Positions 45,423 to 54,533 of a stretch of 64,000 nucleotides of DNA are shown here, piece by piece (within the stretch, counting starts at the first letter, position 1; each line of letters opens with the position of its first letter). The notes beneath the pieces were generated by a model. It was not told the DNA's origin, searched no databases, and saw only the letters and a list, made by a program, of their open reading frames with translations. The position numbers and the translations under genes are program-made. Source of the DNA: Rhizobium sp. Leaf453 (GTDB lineage: Bacteria > Pseudomonadota > Alphaproteobacteria > Rhizobiales > Rhizobiaceae); assembly GCF_001425605.1 (NCBI RefSeq), contig NZ_LMRG01000027.1, forward strand, positions 132,001-196,000, in the 5' to 3' direction.

Positions 45423-47416
45423 CCGAGGCCATTCAGGAAAGTGAGGGGACCGTGTCCGAGAGCGCCTCTGCCGGCGATCCGGCACTGCTCTCCATGCTTT
45501 TTGCTGGGCTGCTGAATTGCGCCGCCCATATCGATCGCACCTGCCGCTACCGCTCCGTCAATCAGGCGTTTCTGGATTTCGTCGGGCGTCCCGAGCAGGC
45601 AGTGATCGGCCGCGCGGTGCGCGACATATTGGGCGATACGGTCCACAAGGCCTGCGAACTGATGATCGAACAGCTCCGGCCGGGCGAGAGCGTTCGGCGC
45701 GAGGGATGGCTGGATTGTGGGCCGCGCGGCACGCGTTACCTGGTGCGGGCGCTGACGGCCCTGCCGGCTGGGATTTCGTCGGGCTTCATGGTCGTCTTGC
45801 GGGACGAGACCGAATTGCATCTGCAGAAGCAGGATATCGCCGACCGGATCGAGGCGCAGAAGGCGAGCGACGCCTATCATGCGGCCATCGTCCGGACCGC
45901 GCTCGATGCGGTCGTCGTCATCGATGAAGCCGGTCTGGTCGTCGATTTCAATCCGGCTGCCGTGTCCATCTTCGGCTATAGCCGCGAGGCGGCAGTCGGA
46001 TCGCAGATTGCCGACCTGATCATTCCGCATGCTTTGCGCGCGGCCCATAGCCATGGCATGAAGTCCTATCTGGACAGCGGTGTGAGCCGGGTTCTCGGGA
46101 AGCGCCTCGAACTGGAGGCCCTGCGCGCCGACGGGACGCAGATCCCGGTGGAGCTGACCATCACCGACGTGACGCTGGGGACAAAACGATTGTTCGCCGC
46201 GCATCTGCGCGACCTGACCGCCGTTCGCGAAGCGCAAGCGGAAATCGAACGTCAGGGCGAGGCGCTGCACCAGAAGGACAAGCTTGCAGCGCTGGGATCA
46301 TTGCTCGCCGGCGTCGCACACGAATTGAACAATCCGCTGTCGATCGTCATCGGCCAGGCCATGATGCTGCGGGAGAAGGTCACCGAAGCCACGGCCGGTC
46401 AGGTTTCCGGCGAGGAACTCGCGCAGCGGAGCGCCAAGATCGAGAATGCCGCCAATCGTTGCGCGCGAATCGTGCGCAGCTTTCTCGACATGGCGCGGCA
46501 ACGCAAGACGGAGCGGCAGGCTGTGTCTCTGCAGCATCTGGTCGGCGAAGTGCTCGAACTCCTGAAATACAACCTGCACAGTTCCGCCGTGATCATCGAG
46601 ACGGACGTTGCCGAGAGCTTGCCCTCGCTCTGGGTCGACCGGGACCAGATCCATCAGGTTCTCATCAATCTCGTGATCAATGCCCATCAGGCGCTGGAGG
46701 AAAAGCGCGATGGAGAGCGGCGTATCCGCATCAAGGCACAATCATTGCCGGCGGAGGGCGTGATGCTGCTGAGCGTTGCCGACAATGGTCCAGGCATTTC
46801 GCCGGACATCCGCTCGCGCATCTTCGATCCGTATTTCACCACCAAGCCACAGGGTTTTGGCACCGGTATCGGGCTTGCTGTCTCGCGCGGCCTGATCGAG
46901 GCGCATGGTGGTACGCTCGATCTTGAAAGCAATGTGGGGAATGGCGCCTGTTTCGTCCTTCGGTTGCCGCTGGGATCGGGGGTGTTGTCCGGTGACGACG
47001 GCACGCTTGCCGAAGCCGAGCTGATGCCCGTCGCGGCAAACAGACAGCTTCTCGTTATCGACGACGAGGCCGATATTGCCGAGCTCCTCAGTGAAATGGC
47101 CGGACAGCTGGGTTTCGACATTGTTGTTGCCGAGAGCGGGCAAGCCGCAAAAGCGCGGCTGGAGCGTGGCGATTTCTCGCCGGCCGCCATTCTCTGCGAC
47201 ATTCACATGCCGGGTGGCGATGGCCCGTCCTTCTATGGGTGGCTCGAGACGGCTCATCCCGAGCTGACGAATCGAATCGCCTTCGTGACCGGCGATATGC
47301 TTGGCCCTGCGGCAGGCCGTTTCCTGGCCCGCTCCGGTTGTCCGGTGATTGAAAAGCCGTTCACCCCTCAGGATATTCGCCGCATCATTCGCTCGCTTGC
47401 CGCGCATGATGGATAA
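45419..47416 (+). CDS. Hybrid PAS sensor histidine kinase
   Basis: 665 residues, no membrane helix, so a cytosolic sensor. Two PAS-like domains (about residues 25-135 and 150-275; DAVVVIDEAGLVVDFNPAAVSIFGYSREAA) are followed by HisKA with phospho-His in AGVAHELNNPLS and an HATPase (NLVINAHQAL, DNGPGI, GTGIGLAVSRGLIEAHGG). A C-terminal receiver has its Asp in AILCDIHMPGGDG. A soluble PAS kinase next to a globin suggests gas, redox or haem sensing; this is inference. Confidence 0.92.
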   Translation: MTEAIQESEGTVSESASAGDPALLSMLFAGLLNCAAHIDRTCRYRSVNQAFLDFVGRPEQAVIGRAVRDILGDTVHKACELMIEQLRPGESVRREGWLDCGPRGTRYLVRALTALPAGISSGFMVVLRDETELHLQKQDIADRIEAQKASDAYHAAIVRTALDAVVVIDEAGLVVDFNPAAVSIFGYSREAAVGSQIADLIIPHALRAAHSHGMKSYLDSGVSRVLGKRLELEALRADGTQIPVELTITDVTLGTKRLFAAHLRDLTAVREAQAEIERQGEALHQKDKLAALGSLLAGVAHELNNPLSIVIGQAMMLREKVTEATAGQVSGEELAQRSAKIENAANRCARIVRSFLDMARQRKTERQAVSLQHLVGEVLELLKYNLHSSAVIIETDVAESLPSLWVDRDQIHQVLINLVINAHQALEEKRDGERRIRIKAQSLPAEGVMLLSVADNGPGISPDIRSRIFDPYFTTKPQGFGTGIGLAVSRGLIEAHGGTLDLESNVGNGACFVLRLPLGSGVLSGDDGTLAEAELMPVAANRQLLVIDDEADIAELLSEMAGQLGFDIVVAESGQAAKARLERGDFSPAAILCDIHMPGGDGPSFYGWLETAHPELTNRIAFVTGDMLGPAAGRFLARSGCPVIEKPFTPQDIRRIIRSLAAHDG

Positions 47417-47432
47417 ATCTGCGAAAATCTTC

Positions 47433-47496
47433 GTTTCAGGTTCGCGCTGAAACAATTGAAACATTTCTGCGCATTTCGCGAACTTCAACTGAAACA
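47433..47496 (+). promoter_or_regulatory. Repeated TGAAACA boxes before the globin gene
   Basis: TGAAACA occurs at 47448, 47457 and 47490, and GTTTCA (its inverse) at 47433-47438. The first two are 9 bases apart, as direct repeats bound by OmpR-type regulators often are. The adjacent response regulator is the natural candidate; untested. Confidence 0.5.
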
Positions 47497-47545
47497 TTCG
47501 CCTGCGATTGTCTGCTCATAGCAAGACAACTGCAGGAGAATGGAG

Positions 47546-47983
47546 ATGCAGGAAACCGAAATCGCGCTGCTGGAAAGCAGCTTTTCCGAAGTGTTCAAAG
47601 TTCGCGATGATGCCGCGGCACTGTTTTACGAGCGGCTTTTCATCCACGATCCCTCGCTCAAGCCGATGTTCGCCAAGGCTGACCTGCGCGATCAGGGCAA
47701 GAAGTTGATGATGGCGCTGGCGCTTGTCGTCGGCGCCCTGCGTAAGCTCGACACCGTTGTACCCGCCTTGCGGGGACTGGCCGTCAAGCACAATGGCTAC
47801 GGCGTTCGCGACGAGCATTATGCCACGGTTGGTGCCGCCCTGCTGGAGACGCTTTCGCTCTTCTTCGGCGCGCGTTTCTCCCCCGAACTGCATGCTGCCT
47901 GGGCGAAAGCCTACGGCACGGTGAGTGCCGTCATGATCGAGGCCGCTCATGAACAGCCGCGGCCCATGGCTGCAGCATCCTGA
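47546..47983 (+). CDS. Single-domain bacterial globin
   Basis: 145 residues from ATG 47546, which has AGGAG 7 bases upstream; ATG 47540 would overlap that site. The haem pocket is clear: F42 (CD1, LKPMF), Q50 near the distal E7 position, and proximal H82 in LRGLAVKHNGYGV, followed by FFGARFSPELHAAWAKAYGTV. There is no reductase domain, so it resembles Vitreoscilla-type haemoglobin or the head of flavohaemoglobin. Roles in NO detoxification or oxygen binding are likely. It probably belongs to the preceding two-component regulon. Confidence 0.9.
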   Translation: MQETEIALLESSFSEVFKVRDDAAALFYERLFIHDPSLKPMFAKADLRDQGKKLMMALALVVGALRKLDTVVPALRGLAVKHNGYGVRDEHYATVGAALLETLSLFFGARFSPELHAAWAKAYGTVSAVMIEAAHEQPRPMAAAS

Positions 47984-48021
47984 AAAGCCGGCGGTTCTCC
48001 GCCACATCTCGACATTCCGGG

Positions 48022-48064
48022 TTCTCCTCCTGGCGCAAGCCAGGCGGAGAAACTCGTTCTTTTT
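48022..48064 (+). terminator. Terminator after the globin gene
   Basis: TTCTCCTCCTGGC-GCAA-GCCAGGCGGAGAA, a near-perfect stem with a GNRA loop, followed by CGTTCTTTTT. Confidence 0.85.
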
Positions 48065-48106
48065 ATTGAAAAAAGCGCTGAACGCGCATCAAAGGGAGCA
48101 TGAATA

Positions 48107-50053
48107 ATGGCTATCAAATATACAGGCACGACCGGAGGCGACACGCATATCGGTATTGTCAACGAGCAAAATAACATGTTTGGCCTGGGAGGCCACGACG
48201 TGCTGGGTGGAGGTGATCTATCCGATTACATCGAGGGGGGGGATGGCTACGACACCCTGTCCGGACTTGGCGGTTCGGATACGCTGGATGGCGGTGCCGG
48301 CAATGACAAGCTGGACGGCGGCGACGGCGGCGATTGGTTGCTCGGAGGCGATGGAGACGACAAGCTCTTCGGTGGCGCGAGCGACGATATCCTCAACAGC
48401 GGCATTGGAAATGACGAACTCGATGCTGGAACCGGCGATGATGTCATTTATCTGGGGGGCCAAGCCGGGGATCTGAAAACCGTTGTTGCAGGGGCAGGTG
48501 ACGATGAAATCAATGCAGGCCTCGGCAAGGACGTGATCAATGGCGGGGCCGGCGAGGATCTCGTCAGGTATAATACCGCCCAAGACAAGGTCACGGTGGA
48601 CCTGCAGGCCGGTCTCGGTTCGCAGGGCGCAGCGGGCGATGTCTACGGCTTTATCGAGAATGTCATCGGCTCCGGCTATGACGATGTCCTGATCGGCAAC
48701 GGAACTTACAATGTATTGAAGGGCAATAACGGAAATGATCTCGTTCGCGGCGGCGCCGGGGGCGATCATCTCGACGGTGGGGGCAATATCGATACGCTCG
48801 ACTACAGGACGTCGGATCTCGGCGTGACGATCGATCTCGCCAAGGGCACGGCTTCGGGCGGCGACGCTCAGGGCGATCAGTTTTACAGCTTCGAGAATGT
48901 CACCGGCAGCGAAGTCGCCGATCTCCTGGCGGGGGATGCGGGCGCTAACGTGCTTTCCGGCCGGGATGGAAACGATCGCCTCACGGGTGGAGCGGGAGCC
49001 GATCAGTTGCAGGGCGGAGCAGGCGACGACACCGCTTCCTACGCCGGTGCGGCCGCGGGATTGATCGCGAACCTTGCCGATGCCACGGCCAATAGCGGCG
49101 ATGCATTCGGCGACGTCTATACGTCGATCGAAAACCTGATTGGTTCCACCTTTGGCGACCAGTTGCTCGGCAATGCGAGTGTCAACGCGATTTCCGGTGG
49201 CGATGGTAACGATACCCTGTCCGGCGGCGCAGGTGGGGACAGGCTTTCGGGTGGCGCGGGAACGGATACGGCCTCTTATTCGGGCGCAGCCCAGGGCCTT
49301 ACCGGAAGCCTCGCGGATGTGTCCGTCAATAGCGGCGATGCCAAGGGTGACAGCTATTCGTCGATCGAGAACCTGGCCGGCTCCGCCTTTGCGGACAAGC
49401 TGTTCGGCAATTCTTCGGCCAATGTGCTTTCGGGGGGCGATGGCAATGATACGCTGACCGGCGGTGGCGGCGCCGATGCGCTGAAGGGCGGGTCCGGCTC
49501 GGACACGGCCTCCTATGCAGGAGCTGCGGCCGGCGTGGTCGCAAACCTCGTGGATGCGTCCGTCAATAGCGGCGACGCCGAGGGCGACAGCTATTCGTCG
49601 ATCGAGAACCTGACCGGCACCTCCTTCGCTGACACGCTGACCGGCAGCTCCGCATCCAACATATTGATGTCCGGTTCCGGCAATGACGTTTTGACGGGCG
49701 GCGGCGGTGCGGACAGGCTTTACGGTCAGGGCGGCACCGATACCTTCGTCTTCAAGGCGCTGGTAGATTCGACGGTAGCAGAGGCCGGGCGGGATACGAT
49801 CTTCGATTTCAGCCATGCGGCGGGCGATCGGATCGATCTGTCGGCCATCGATGCGGTGAGCGACACATCCGGCAACCAGGCCTTCAGCTTCAAGGGTACG
49901 GCCGCATTCACCGGCAAGGACGGCGAACTGCGTTTCGTGAAGGCTGAAAGCGACACCTACATCTACGGCGACACAAACGGTGACAAGACTGCCGATTTCT
50001 CTATCCATGTGGATGGCGCCGTAACGCTGGTCGCAGGCGACTTCATCCTTTAA
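48107..50053 (+). CDS. RTX-type calcium-binding repeat protein with 79-residue tandem repeats
   Basis: 648 residues from ATG 48107 (GGGAG ribosome binding site). The N-terminal third is continuous GGxGxDxLx repeats. The middle alternates RTX blocks with a segment like DTASYAGAAAGL...NSGDAxGDxYxSIENLxGS, repeated as exact 237-base units. The C-terminal block (TDTFVFKALVDSTVAEAGRDTIFDFSHAAGDRIDLSAID through VAGDFIL) is the peptidase M10-type serralysin C-terminal domain with a type I secretion end. No signal peptide or transporter genes. Adhesion or surface-layer roles are plausible. Confidence 0.88.
   Translation: MAIKYTGTTGGDTHIGIVNEQNNMFGLGGHDVLGGGDLSDYIEGGDGYDTLSGLGGSDTLDGGAGNDKLDGGDGGDWLLGGDGDDKLFGGASDDILNSGIGNDELDAGTGDDVIYLGGQAGDLKTVVAGAGDDEINAGLGKDVINGGAGEDLVRYNTAQDKVTVDLQAGLGSQGAAGDVYGFIENVIGSGYDDVLIGNGTYNVLKGNNGNDLVRGGAGGDHLDGGGNIDTLDYRTSDLGVTIDLAKGTASGGDAQGDQFYSFENVTGSEVADLLAGDAGANVLSGRDGNDRLTGGAGADQLQGGAGDDTASYAGAAAGLIANLADATANSGDAFGDVYTSIENLIGSTFGDQLLGNASVNAISGGDGNDTLSGGAGGDRLSGGAGTDTASYSGAAQGLTGSLADVSVNSGDAKGDSYSSIENLAGSAFADKLFGNSSANVLSGGDGNDTLTGGGGADALKGGSGSDTASYAGAAAGVVANLVDASVNSGDAEGDSYSSIENLTGTSFADTLTGSSASNILMSGSGNDVLTGGGGADRLYGQGGTDTFVFKALVDSTVAEAGRDTIFDFSHAAGDRIDLSAIDAVSDTSGNQAFSFKGTAAFTGKDGELRFVKAESDTYIYGDTNGDKTADFSIHVDGAVTLVAGDFIL
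48965..49675 (+). repeat. Three in-frame 237-base tandem units in the RTX gene
   Basis: Equivalent codons (the GAT of GDGNDxL) fall at 48965, 49202 and 49439, with the next boundary at 49676, each exactly 237 bases (79 residues) apart. Units 2 and 3 are the most alike (VNSGDAKGDSYSSIENL versus VNSGDAEGDSYSSIENL). Such arrays change copy number by recombination. Confidence 0.85.
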
Positions 50054-50067
50054 TCGTCTATCACGAC

Positions 50068-50105
50068 CAGACCCGGCGGCGATCTCCGGATCATTGCCGG
50101 GTCTG
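50068..50105 (+). terminator. Terminator after the RTX gene
   Basis: CAGACCCGGC and GCCGGGTCTG pair perfectly over 10 bases, 15 bases past the stop, followed by CTTTC. Confidence 0.65.
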
Positions 50106-50264
50106 CTTTCGAGCCCTGCCTGGAGAGACGGCTGCAGCTTGACCTATCTTTCGTATCACGCTTCGCCGCTGCCACGGCCATCACCCCAAAAATAACTCAT
50201 TTTCCTCCCTGTCGGCTGGAAATACGGCATTGTAAAAGATTTCGAGGGGATTTCTGACAGGTGG

Positions 50265-51407
50265 ATGAGGATGAGATTTCGGCGCAGCGCACCTATCGCG
50301 ATCATTGTCGCGATCGTTCTTGTCGTGGCCGGTGCCGCCACCATTTCCAACCGTCTGTTTTCGGGCATGACGGATGCCGTCGAGGCGGACCAGTTCCGGA
50401 CGATGGGAGCGATCGTCGAGACGGCGATCCGGGAGGCGGAAAACAAGGCGCTGGCCCGCGCAGAATTGCTCGCCGATCTGCCGACTGTGCAACGGTTGCT
50501 TGGCGCGGGAGACAGGGCAGGGCTGGAGGCCGAGCTGTCGCGCATGTTTGCCAACCAGAAGGCGCGGCACGGCGTCGATCAGGTCCAGTTCCACACGCCG
50601 CCGGCGACATCCTTCCTACGGCTGCACGATCCGGCGACCTTCGGTGATGACCTGACGGCCTTCCGTCCGCTGGTCGTTGCCGTCAACCGTGAACGCGTGC
50701 CGATGAAGGGCGCTGCTGTCGCGCGCAGCGGTCCGGCGATTTTCGGCGTTTCGCCTGTTTTCGATGCTGCCGGAAAGCACATCGGCAGTGTCGAGTTGGG
50801 TATAGATTATGGGCCGCTGATGGCCGCGCTGAAAACGGCCTATGGAATCGATCTCGGATTGTTCATCGAAGAGCCGGTCCTCAAGCAATATGCACAGGGC
50901 GTGGATCCCGAGCGTATGGGCGAGGAAAACCGGGTCGGCCGCTTCATCCGTTTCGAAGCCACGAATGCGCAACTGATCGCGCAACTGGCCGGCGCCCAGG
51001 ATATTGCGGTCGTCAACGAACCCGTCCGTTATGTCCGCGAGGCGCAGGGCCTGGTGCGCGGGGTCCTGCTGCTGCCGGTCAACAGTGCGTCCGGAACGCC
51101 GCTCGGCGTCATTGCCGCGACGATGGATTTCAGTGCTTCGCGGGCCGCTGTGAACCGGTCGTTGATCTGGCAGGTCGTGATCACGCTGGTCGCCATCCTG
51201 ACGCTTGCCGGTTTCGTCATCGTCGTGCTGCGCGGCTTTCTTCTGAGACCTCTGCAGGTGCTCGGCGAACGTTTCGACGCGGTCAGCGCCGGAGAGCCGT
51301 TGACGCCGATCGAAGGGGCCGAAACCTTTCCGAGCGAGATGCAGCCCTTCGTCGCCCTCTACGACAAGGTGAGGGCGCGCCGCAGCGAGTCGGACAAGAC
51401 GTCATGA
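50265..51407 (+). CDS. Membrane Cache-domain sensor protein without an output domain
   Basis: 380 residues. An N-terminal helix (IAIIVAIVLVVAGAATIS) and a second helix near residue 305 (VVITLVAILTLAGFVIVVL) bracket a periplasmic Cache domain of about 270 residues (FRPLVVAVNRERVPMKGAAVARSGPAIFGVSPVF, GSVELGIDYGPL). A HAMP-like stub (RPLQVLGERFDAVSAGEPL) ends it, where a chemoreceptor would continue with a signalling domain. The stop overlaps the ion-channel start (ATGA). It probably senses a small ligand and works with that channel. Confidence 0.82.
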   Translation: MRMRFRRSAPIAIIVAIVLVVAGAATISNRLFSGMTDAVEADQFRTMGAIVETAIREAENKALARAELLADLPTVQRLLGAGDRAGLEAELSRMFANQKARHGVDQVQFHTPPATSFLRLHDPATFGDDLTAFRPLVVAVNRERVPMKGAAVARSGPAIFGVSPVFDAAGKHIGSVELGIDYGPLMAALKTAYGIDLGLFIEEPVLKQYAQGVDPERMGEENRVGRFIRFEATNAQLIAQLAGAQDIAVVNEPVRYVREAQGLVRGVLLLPVNSASGTPLGVIAATMDFSASRAAVNRSLIWQVVITLVAILTLAGFVIVVLRGFLLRPLQVLGERFDAVSAGEPLTPIEGAETFPSEMQPFVALYDKVRARRSESDKTS

Positions 51408-52492
51408 GAGGTGTCTTCCGCTTTTTCCTAATCGTTCTCGGTTGCATCATTCTCGCTGTCTCCAGCATGTCGGCACCGGCCATGGCCGCGCCTGACCTGC
51501 CGCGTGACAGCGGCTTGCCTCTTATTGTCCAGGCCGGTGCCTCCTTCCTGAAGCTGGAAGGCTTTGATGAAAATGCCGGAACTTTCCGCGCCACGGTGGA
51601 TATCCGTCTGCGCTGGACGGACAAGCGACTTGCGAAAACCGGTGCCGCCGCCAGTTCACCGCCCGAGACGCTGCGCGACAGCGCTGCCGAGGAGCGGATG
51701 AAGGCGATCTGGGTGCCGCCGGTCGTGCTGGCCAACCAGAGCGGCGAGGCGGCACTATCGGACTATGGGCTTCGTATCTATCCGAGCGGTCGCGTTGAAC
51801 TCCTGCACCGCGTGACCGCCGATTTCAGCGTCGATGTGGATGTCGCGCGGTTCCCGTTCGACCGGCAGCGTCTGACCATCAATATGGCGGTCGCGGGGCT
51901 GACGGTTGCGGAAGTGGCGCTGCGGTTCGATCAGTCCGATATCGATTACAGCCGCCCTTCGGCCAATGCGGAGCTTCCCGGCTGGAGCATCGGCCTTGTC
52001 GATCTGCGCAGCATTCCGCAACCGGGCTGGTATAACAGCACGCATGCGCAGGTGATCGCTTCGCTGGACGTGACCCGGCAGCCCGGCGTCGTCGTGGCGT
52101 CGATCTTCATTCCGCTCTTCGCCTCGCTGCTCATTCCGCTGCTGGCGATCTGGCTGAACCACATGGAAGACGGTGTTTTCCAGGTCGATACCCATGAAAT
52201 GGTCAACATCATCATCGGCGGCCTGTTTGCCGTGATTGCGCTGAATTTCACCGTCTACAGCACCTATGTGGTGCTCTCGAGCGGTGACAATACGGTCAAC
52301 CGCCTGTTTGCGCTAAATTATTTGACGCTGGCCCCGGCCCTGTTCATCAATATTCTGTTTGCCCGGTTCAATCTCGTGAGCCGGATGTTCGGCCCCTACG
52401 TGCAGGAACAGGCCTATATGGTGCTGATGTGGGCGGTCCCGAGCCTGATCCTCATCTTGGCGACATCCTTCATGCTGGTCGCCTACGTCTGA
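51404..52492 (+). CDS. Pentameric ligand-gated ion channel (bacterial Cys-loop receptor homologue)
   Basis: 362 residues. A signal peptide (about 1-29, APAMA|AP) precedes a beta-rich extracellular domain with RLRWTD (loop A-like WxD, about 70-72) and the signature Pro-loop DVARFPFDRQ (FPFDRQ at 150-155), which replaces the animal Cys-loop. Four membrane helices follow from about residue 225 (IFIPLFASLLIPLLAIWLN; MVNIIIGGLFAVIALNFTVY; LNYLTLAPALFINILFA; MVLMWAVPSLILILATSFMLVAYV). The family includes GLIC and ELIC. Coupling to a Cache protein suggests a two-gene ligand-sensing unit. Confidence 0.9.
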   Translation: MRGVFRFFLIVLGCIILAVSSMSAPAMAAPDLPRDSGLPLIVQAGASFLKLEGFDENAGTFRATVDIRLRWTDKRLAKTGAAASSPPETLRDSAAEERMKAIWVPPVVLANQSGEAALSDYGLRIYPSGRVELLHRVTADFSVDVDVARFPFDRQRLTINMAVAGLTVAEVALRFDQSDIDYSRPSANAELPGWSIGLVDLRSIPQPGWYNSTHAQVIASLDVTRQPGVVVASIFIPLFASLLIPLLAIWLNHMEDGVFQVDTHEMVNIIIGGLFAVIALNFTVYSTYVVLSSGDNTVNRLFALNYLTLAPALFINILFARFNLVSRMFGPYVQEQAYMVLMWAVPSLILILATSFMLVAYV

Positions 52493-52499
52493 TCATCCT

Positions 52500-53675
52500 T
52501 CAGGTCAGTTGATCAACGGCAGCGATGACGCCGCGCAGTTCGGCCAATCCCTTGAGGCGGCCGATGCAGGAATAGCCGGGATTGACCTTCTTTTTCTGGT
52601 CGTCGATCAGCAGATGGCCGTGATCGGGCCGCATCGGCATGACGCTGTCCGTGCGTCCAGCCTTCACCCGCCGCCGTTCCTCTGCCCGCAACACCGAGAT
52701 CAGCGACACCATGTTGACGTCGCCGCCCAGATGCTCGGATTCGGTGAACGAGCCGTCCGGCTCTTTACTGACATTGCGCAGGTGGACGAAGTGAACGCGA
52801 TCGGCGAAGCGTTCGGCCATCGAGACCACGTCATTGCCATCACGCGAACCGTAGGAGCCGGCGCAGAGTGTCAGGCCGTTCGCCGGCTCATCAACAGCAC
52901 CCAGCAGCGTCTGGACGTCATCTTCCGTCGAGACGACGCGCGGAAGCCCGAACAGCGAAAACGGCGGATCATCGGGATGGATGGCGAGTCGCACGCCGTT
53001 TTCCGCCGCCACCGGTACCACTTCCTTGAGGAACTCAATCAGGTTGGCGCGCATGTCGGCAGGCGAGATGTCGTCGAACGACGCTATCTCGGCGCGGATC
53101 TTCTCGCGGCTATGGCTGTCTTCTCCGCCGGGGAGACCGGCGATGATGTTCTTTTCGAGAGTCAGAATCTCGGCCTCGCTCATGTCGGCGAGACGCTTTC
53201 GGGCCGTCTCGACGACATCAGGATCATAGCTTTCTTTTGCTGCGCGCCGTTTCAACACGAAAACGTCGTAGGCGATGAAGTCGATCATGTCGAAGCGCAG
53301 CGCATAACCGCCGGCCTCGGTCGGATACATCAGGTTGGTGCGGGTCCAATCGACCACGGGCATGAAATTGTAGCAGACGACGGGCACGCCACCCTTGCCG
53401 AGATTGACGAGGCTCTGCTTCCAGGCATCAAGATAACGCCGCCATTCGCCGTCGCGCCGCTTGATTGCCGAATTGATCGGGATGGACTCGCAGACAGCCC
53501 ATATCATGCCGGCCTTGCGCACCAGCGCCATGCGCTCGGCAACATCCTCCGATGTCCAGATGCGGCCATCATAGATGTGGTGGAGGGCCGTGACCACGCC
53601 ATGGGCGCCCGCCTGGCGCGCATCTGAAAGGGTGACCGGATCCTGCGGTCCGAACCAGCGCCAGCTTTCGAGCAT
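52500..53675 (-). CDS. uxuA: Mannonate dehydratase UxuA
   Basis: 391 residues from ATG 53675 (GGAGA ribosome binding site). MLESWRWFGPQDPVTLSDARQAGA, the Mn-binding region with AVCESIPI, YNFMPVVDWTRT, LAIHPDDPPFSLFGLPR, and VHFVHLRNV are family hallmarks. It dehydrates D-mannonate to 2-keto-3-deoxygluconate in hexuronate breakdown. It is divergent from the GntR regulator, with a likely operator between. Confidence 0.95.
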   Translation of the reverse strand: MLESWRWFGPQDPVTLSDARQAGAHGVVTALHHIYDGRIWTSEDVAERMALVRKAGMIWAVCESIPINSAIKRRDGEWRRYLDAWKQSLVNLGKGGVPVVCYNFMPVVDWTRTNLMYPTEAGGYALRFDMIDFIAYDVFVLKRRAAKESYDPDVVETARKRLADMSEAEILTLEKNIIAGLPGGEDSHSREKIRAEIASFDDISPADMRANLIEFLKEVVPVAAENGVRLAIHPDDPPFSLFGLPRVVSTEDDVQTLLGAVDEPANGLTLCAGSYGSRDGNDVVSMAERFADRVHFVHLRNVSKEPDGSFTESEHLGGDVNMVSLISVLRAEERRRVKAGRTDSVMPMRPDHGHLLIDDQKKKVNPGYSCIGRLKGLAELRGVIAAVDQLT

Positions 53676-53695
53676 GATTGTATCTCCGGTTATAA

Positions 53696-53705
53696 TGTTG
53701 GACAA
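53696..53705. promoter_or_regulatory. Candidate GntR (FadR-type) operator
   Basis: TGTTGGACAA, read in reverse as TTGTCCAACA, fits the FadR-subfamily pattern T-GT-N3-AC-A. It lies 20 bases upstream of uxuA and about 90 upstream of the regulator gene. Confidence 0.5.
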
Positions 53706-53794
53706 TTAAGCTGTAATTTTGCGAAATAACAAGATAATCCTGTTGATTGCGCGATTATGTCGGTCATATTGTACTCGTCAGGCAGAGGATGACG

Positions 53795-54508
53795 ATGAGA
53801 ACTGCGCCGGAAGACAGCAATCGCGCATCGGCGGTCGATGAGATGGTCGCGCGCATTCGCGGGTTGATCCGCGAACGCGGCCTGACCGTGGGCGATGTGC
53901 TGCCAAGCGAGGCTGAACTGGCCGTGATGTTCGACGCCAGCCGCAACACGGTGCGCGAGGCTTTTCGCACGCTGAAGGCCTATGGTGTCGCGGAATCGCG
54001 CCAGAAGGTTGGGGCGGTGCTGACCGACCAGCATCAATCGGCGATGCGCGACCTCTTCTCCTTCGCCATGGATATTTCCGTCGATGCCTTCCGCGACATT
54101 CAGGGTTATCGACGGCTCACCGAAATGAACCTGTTCGATCTTCTGGCCGAGCGCATCGATGAGACGGTGTTGGGTGAGATGGAGGCGCTCAATGCCGGCA
54201 TCAGCGAGGCGGCAACGCCGGAGGAAGCCTCGGAGCTCGATTATCAATTCCACAAAGCGATGGTGGATGCGGCCGGAAACCGGACGCTGTCGGAGACCTA
54301 TGGCATGCTGAAGCCTGTGATCAGCCGGCTGATGCTGGCGGGGAAATCGCAGCGGCTGGTCCGCGATGGGGTGACGGCGGAACATGCCGATATCATCCAG
54401 GCGCTGCGCAACCGCGACCGGATCGCCTTTGCCTTTCACATGAACCGGCATCTGGATGCCGGGCTGGAATTCATTCCGCCTGTTGACGGGAAGCACGGCC
54501 TGAAATGA
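53795..54508 (+). CDS. GntR-family regulator, FadR/UxuR subfamily
   Basis: 237 residues from ATG 53795 (AGAGG 6 bases upstream; ATG 53789 is the alternative). The N-terminal winged helix is typical: DEMVARIRGLIRERGLTVGDVLPSEAELAVMFDASRNTVREAFRTLKAYG. The C-terminal FCD domain (about residues 95-225) has the metal-binding D/H pattern (ELDYQFHKAMVDAAGN). It probably represses uxuA and the genes that follow, released by a hexuronate intermediate. Confidence 0.88.
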   Translation: MRTAPEDSNRASAVDEMVARIRGLIRERGLTVGDVLPSEAELAVMFDASRNTVREAFRTLKAYGVAESRQKVGAVLTDQHQSAMRDLFSFAMDISVDAFRDIQGYRRLTEMNLFDLLAERIDETVLGEMEALNAGISEAATPEEASELDYQFHKAMVDAAGNRTLSETYGMLKPVISRLMLAGKSQRLVRDGVTAEHADIIQALRNRDRIAFAFHMNRHLDAGLEFIPPVDGKHGLK

Positions 54509-54533
54509 TGCCTGAAAATGAGGGAGACCGGTG

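Noticed and set aside
48218..50008. A 596-residue minus-strand frame
   Set aside because: It is antisense to the RTX gene; its Ile/Ala/Gly-rich composition mirrors the RTX repeat.
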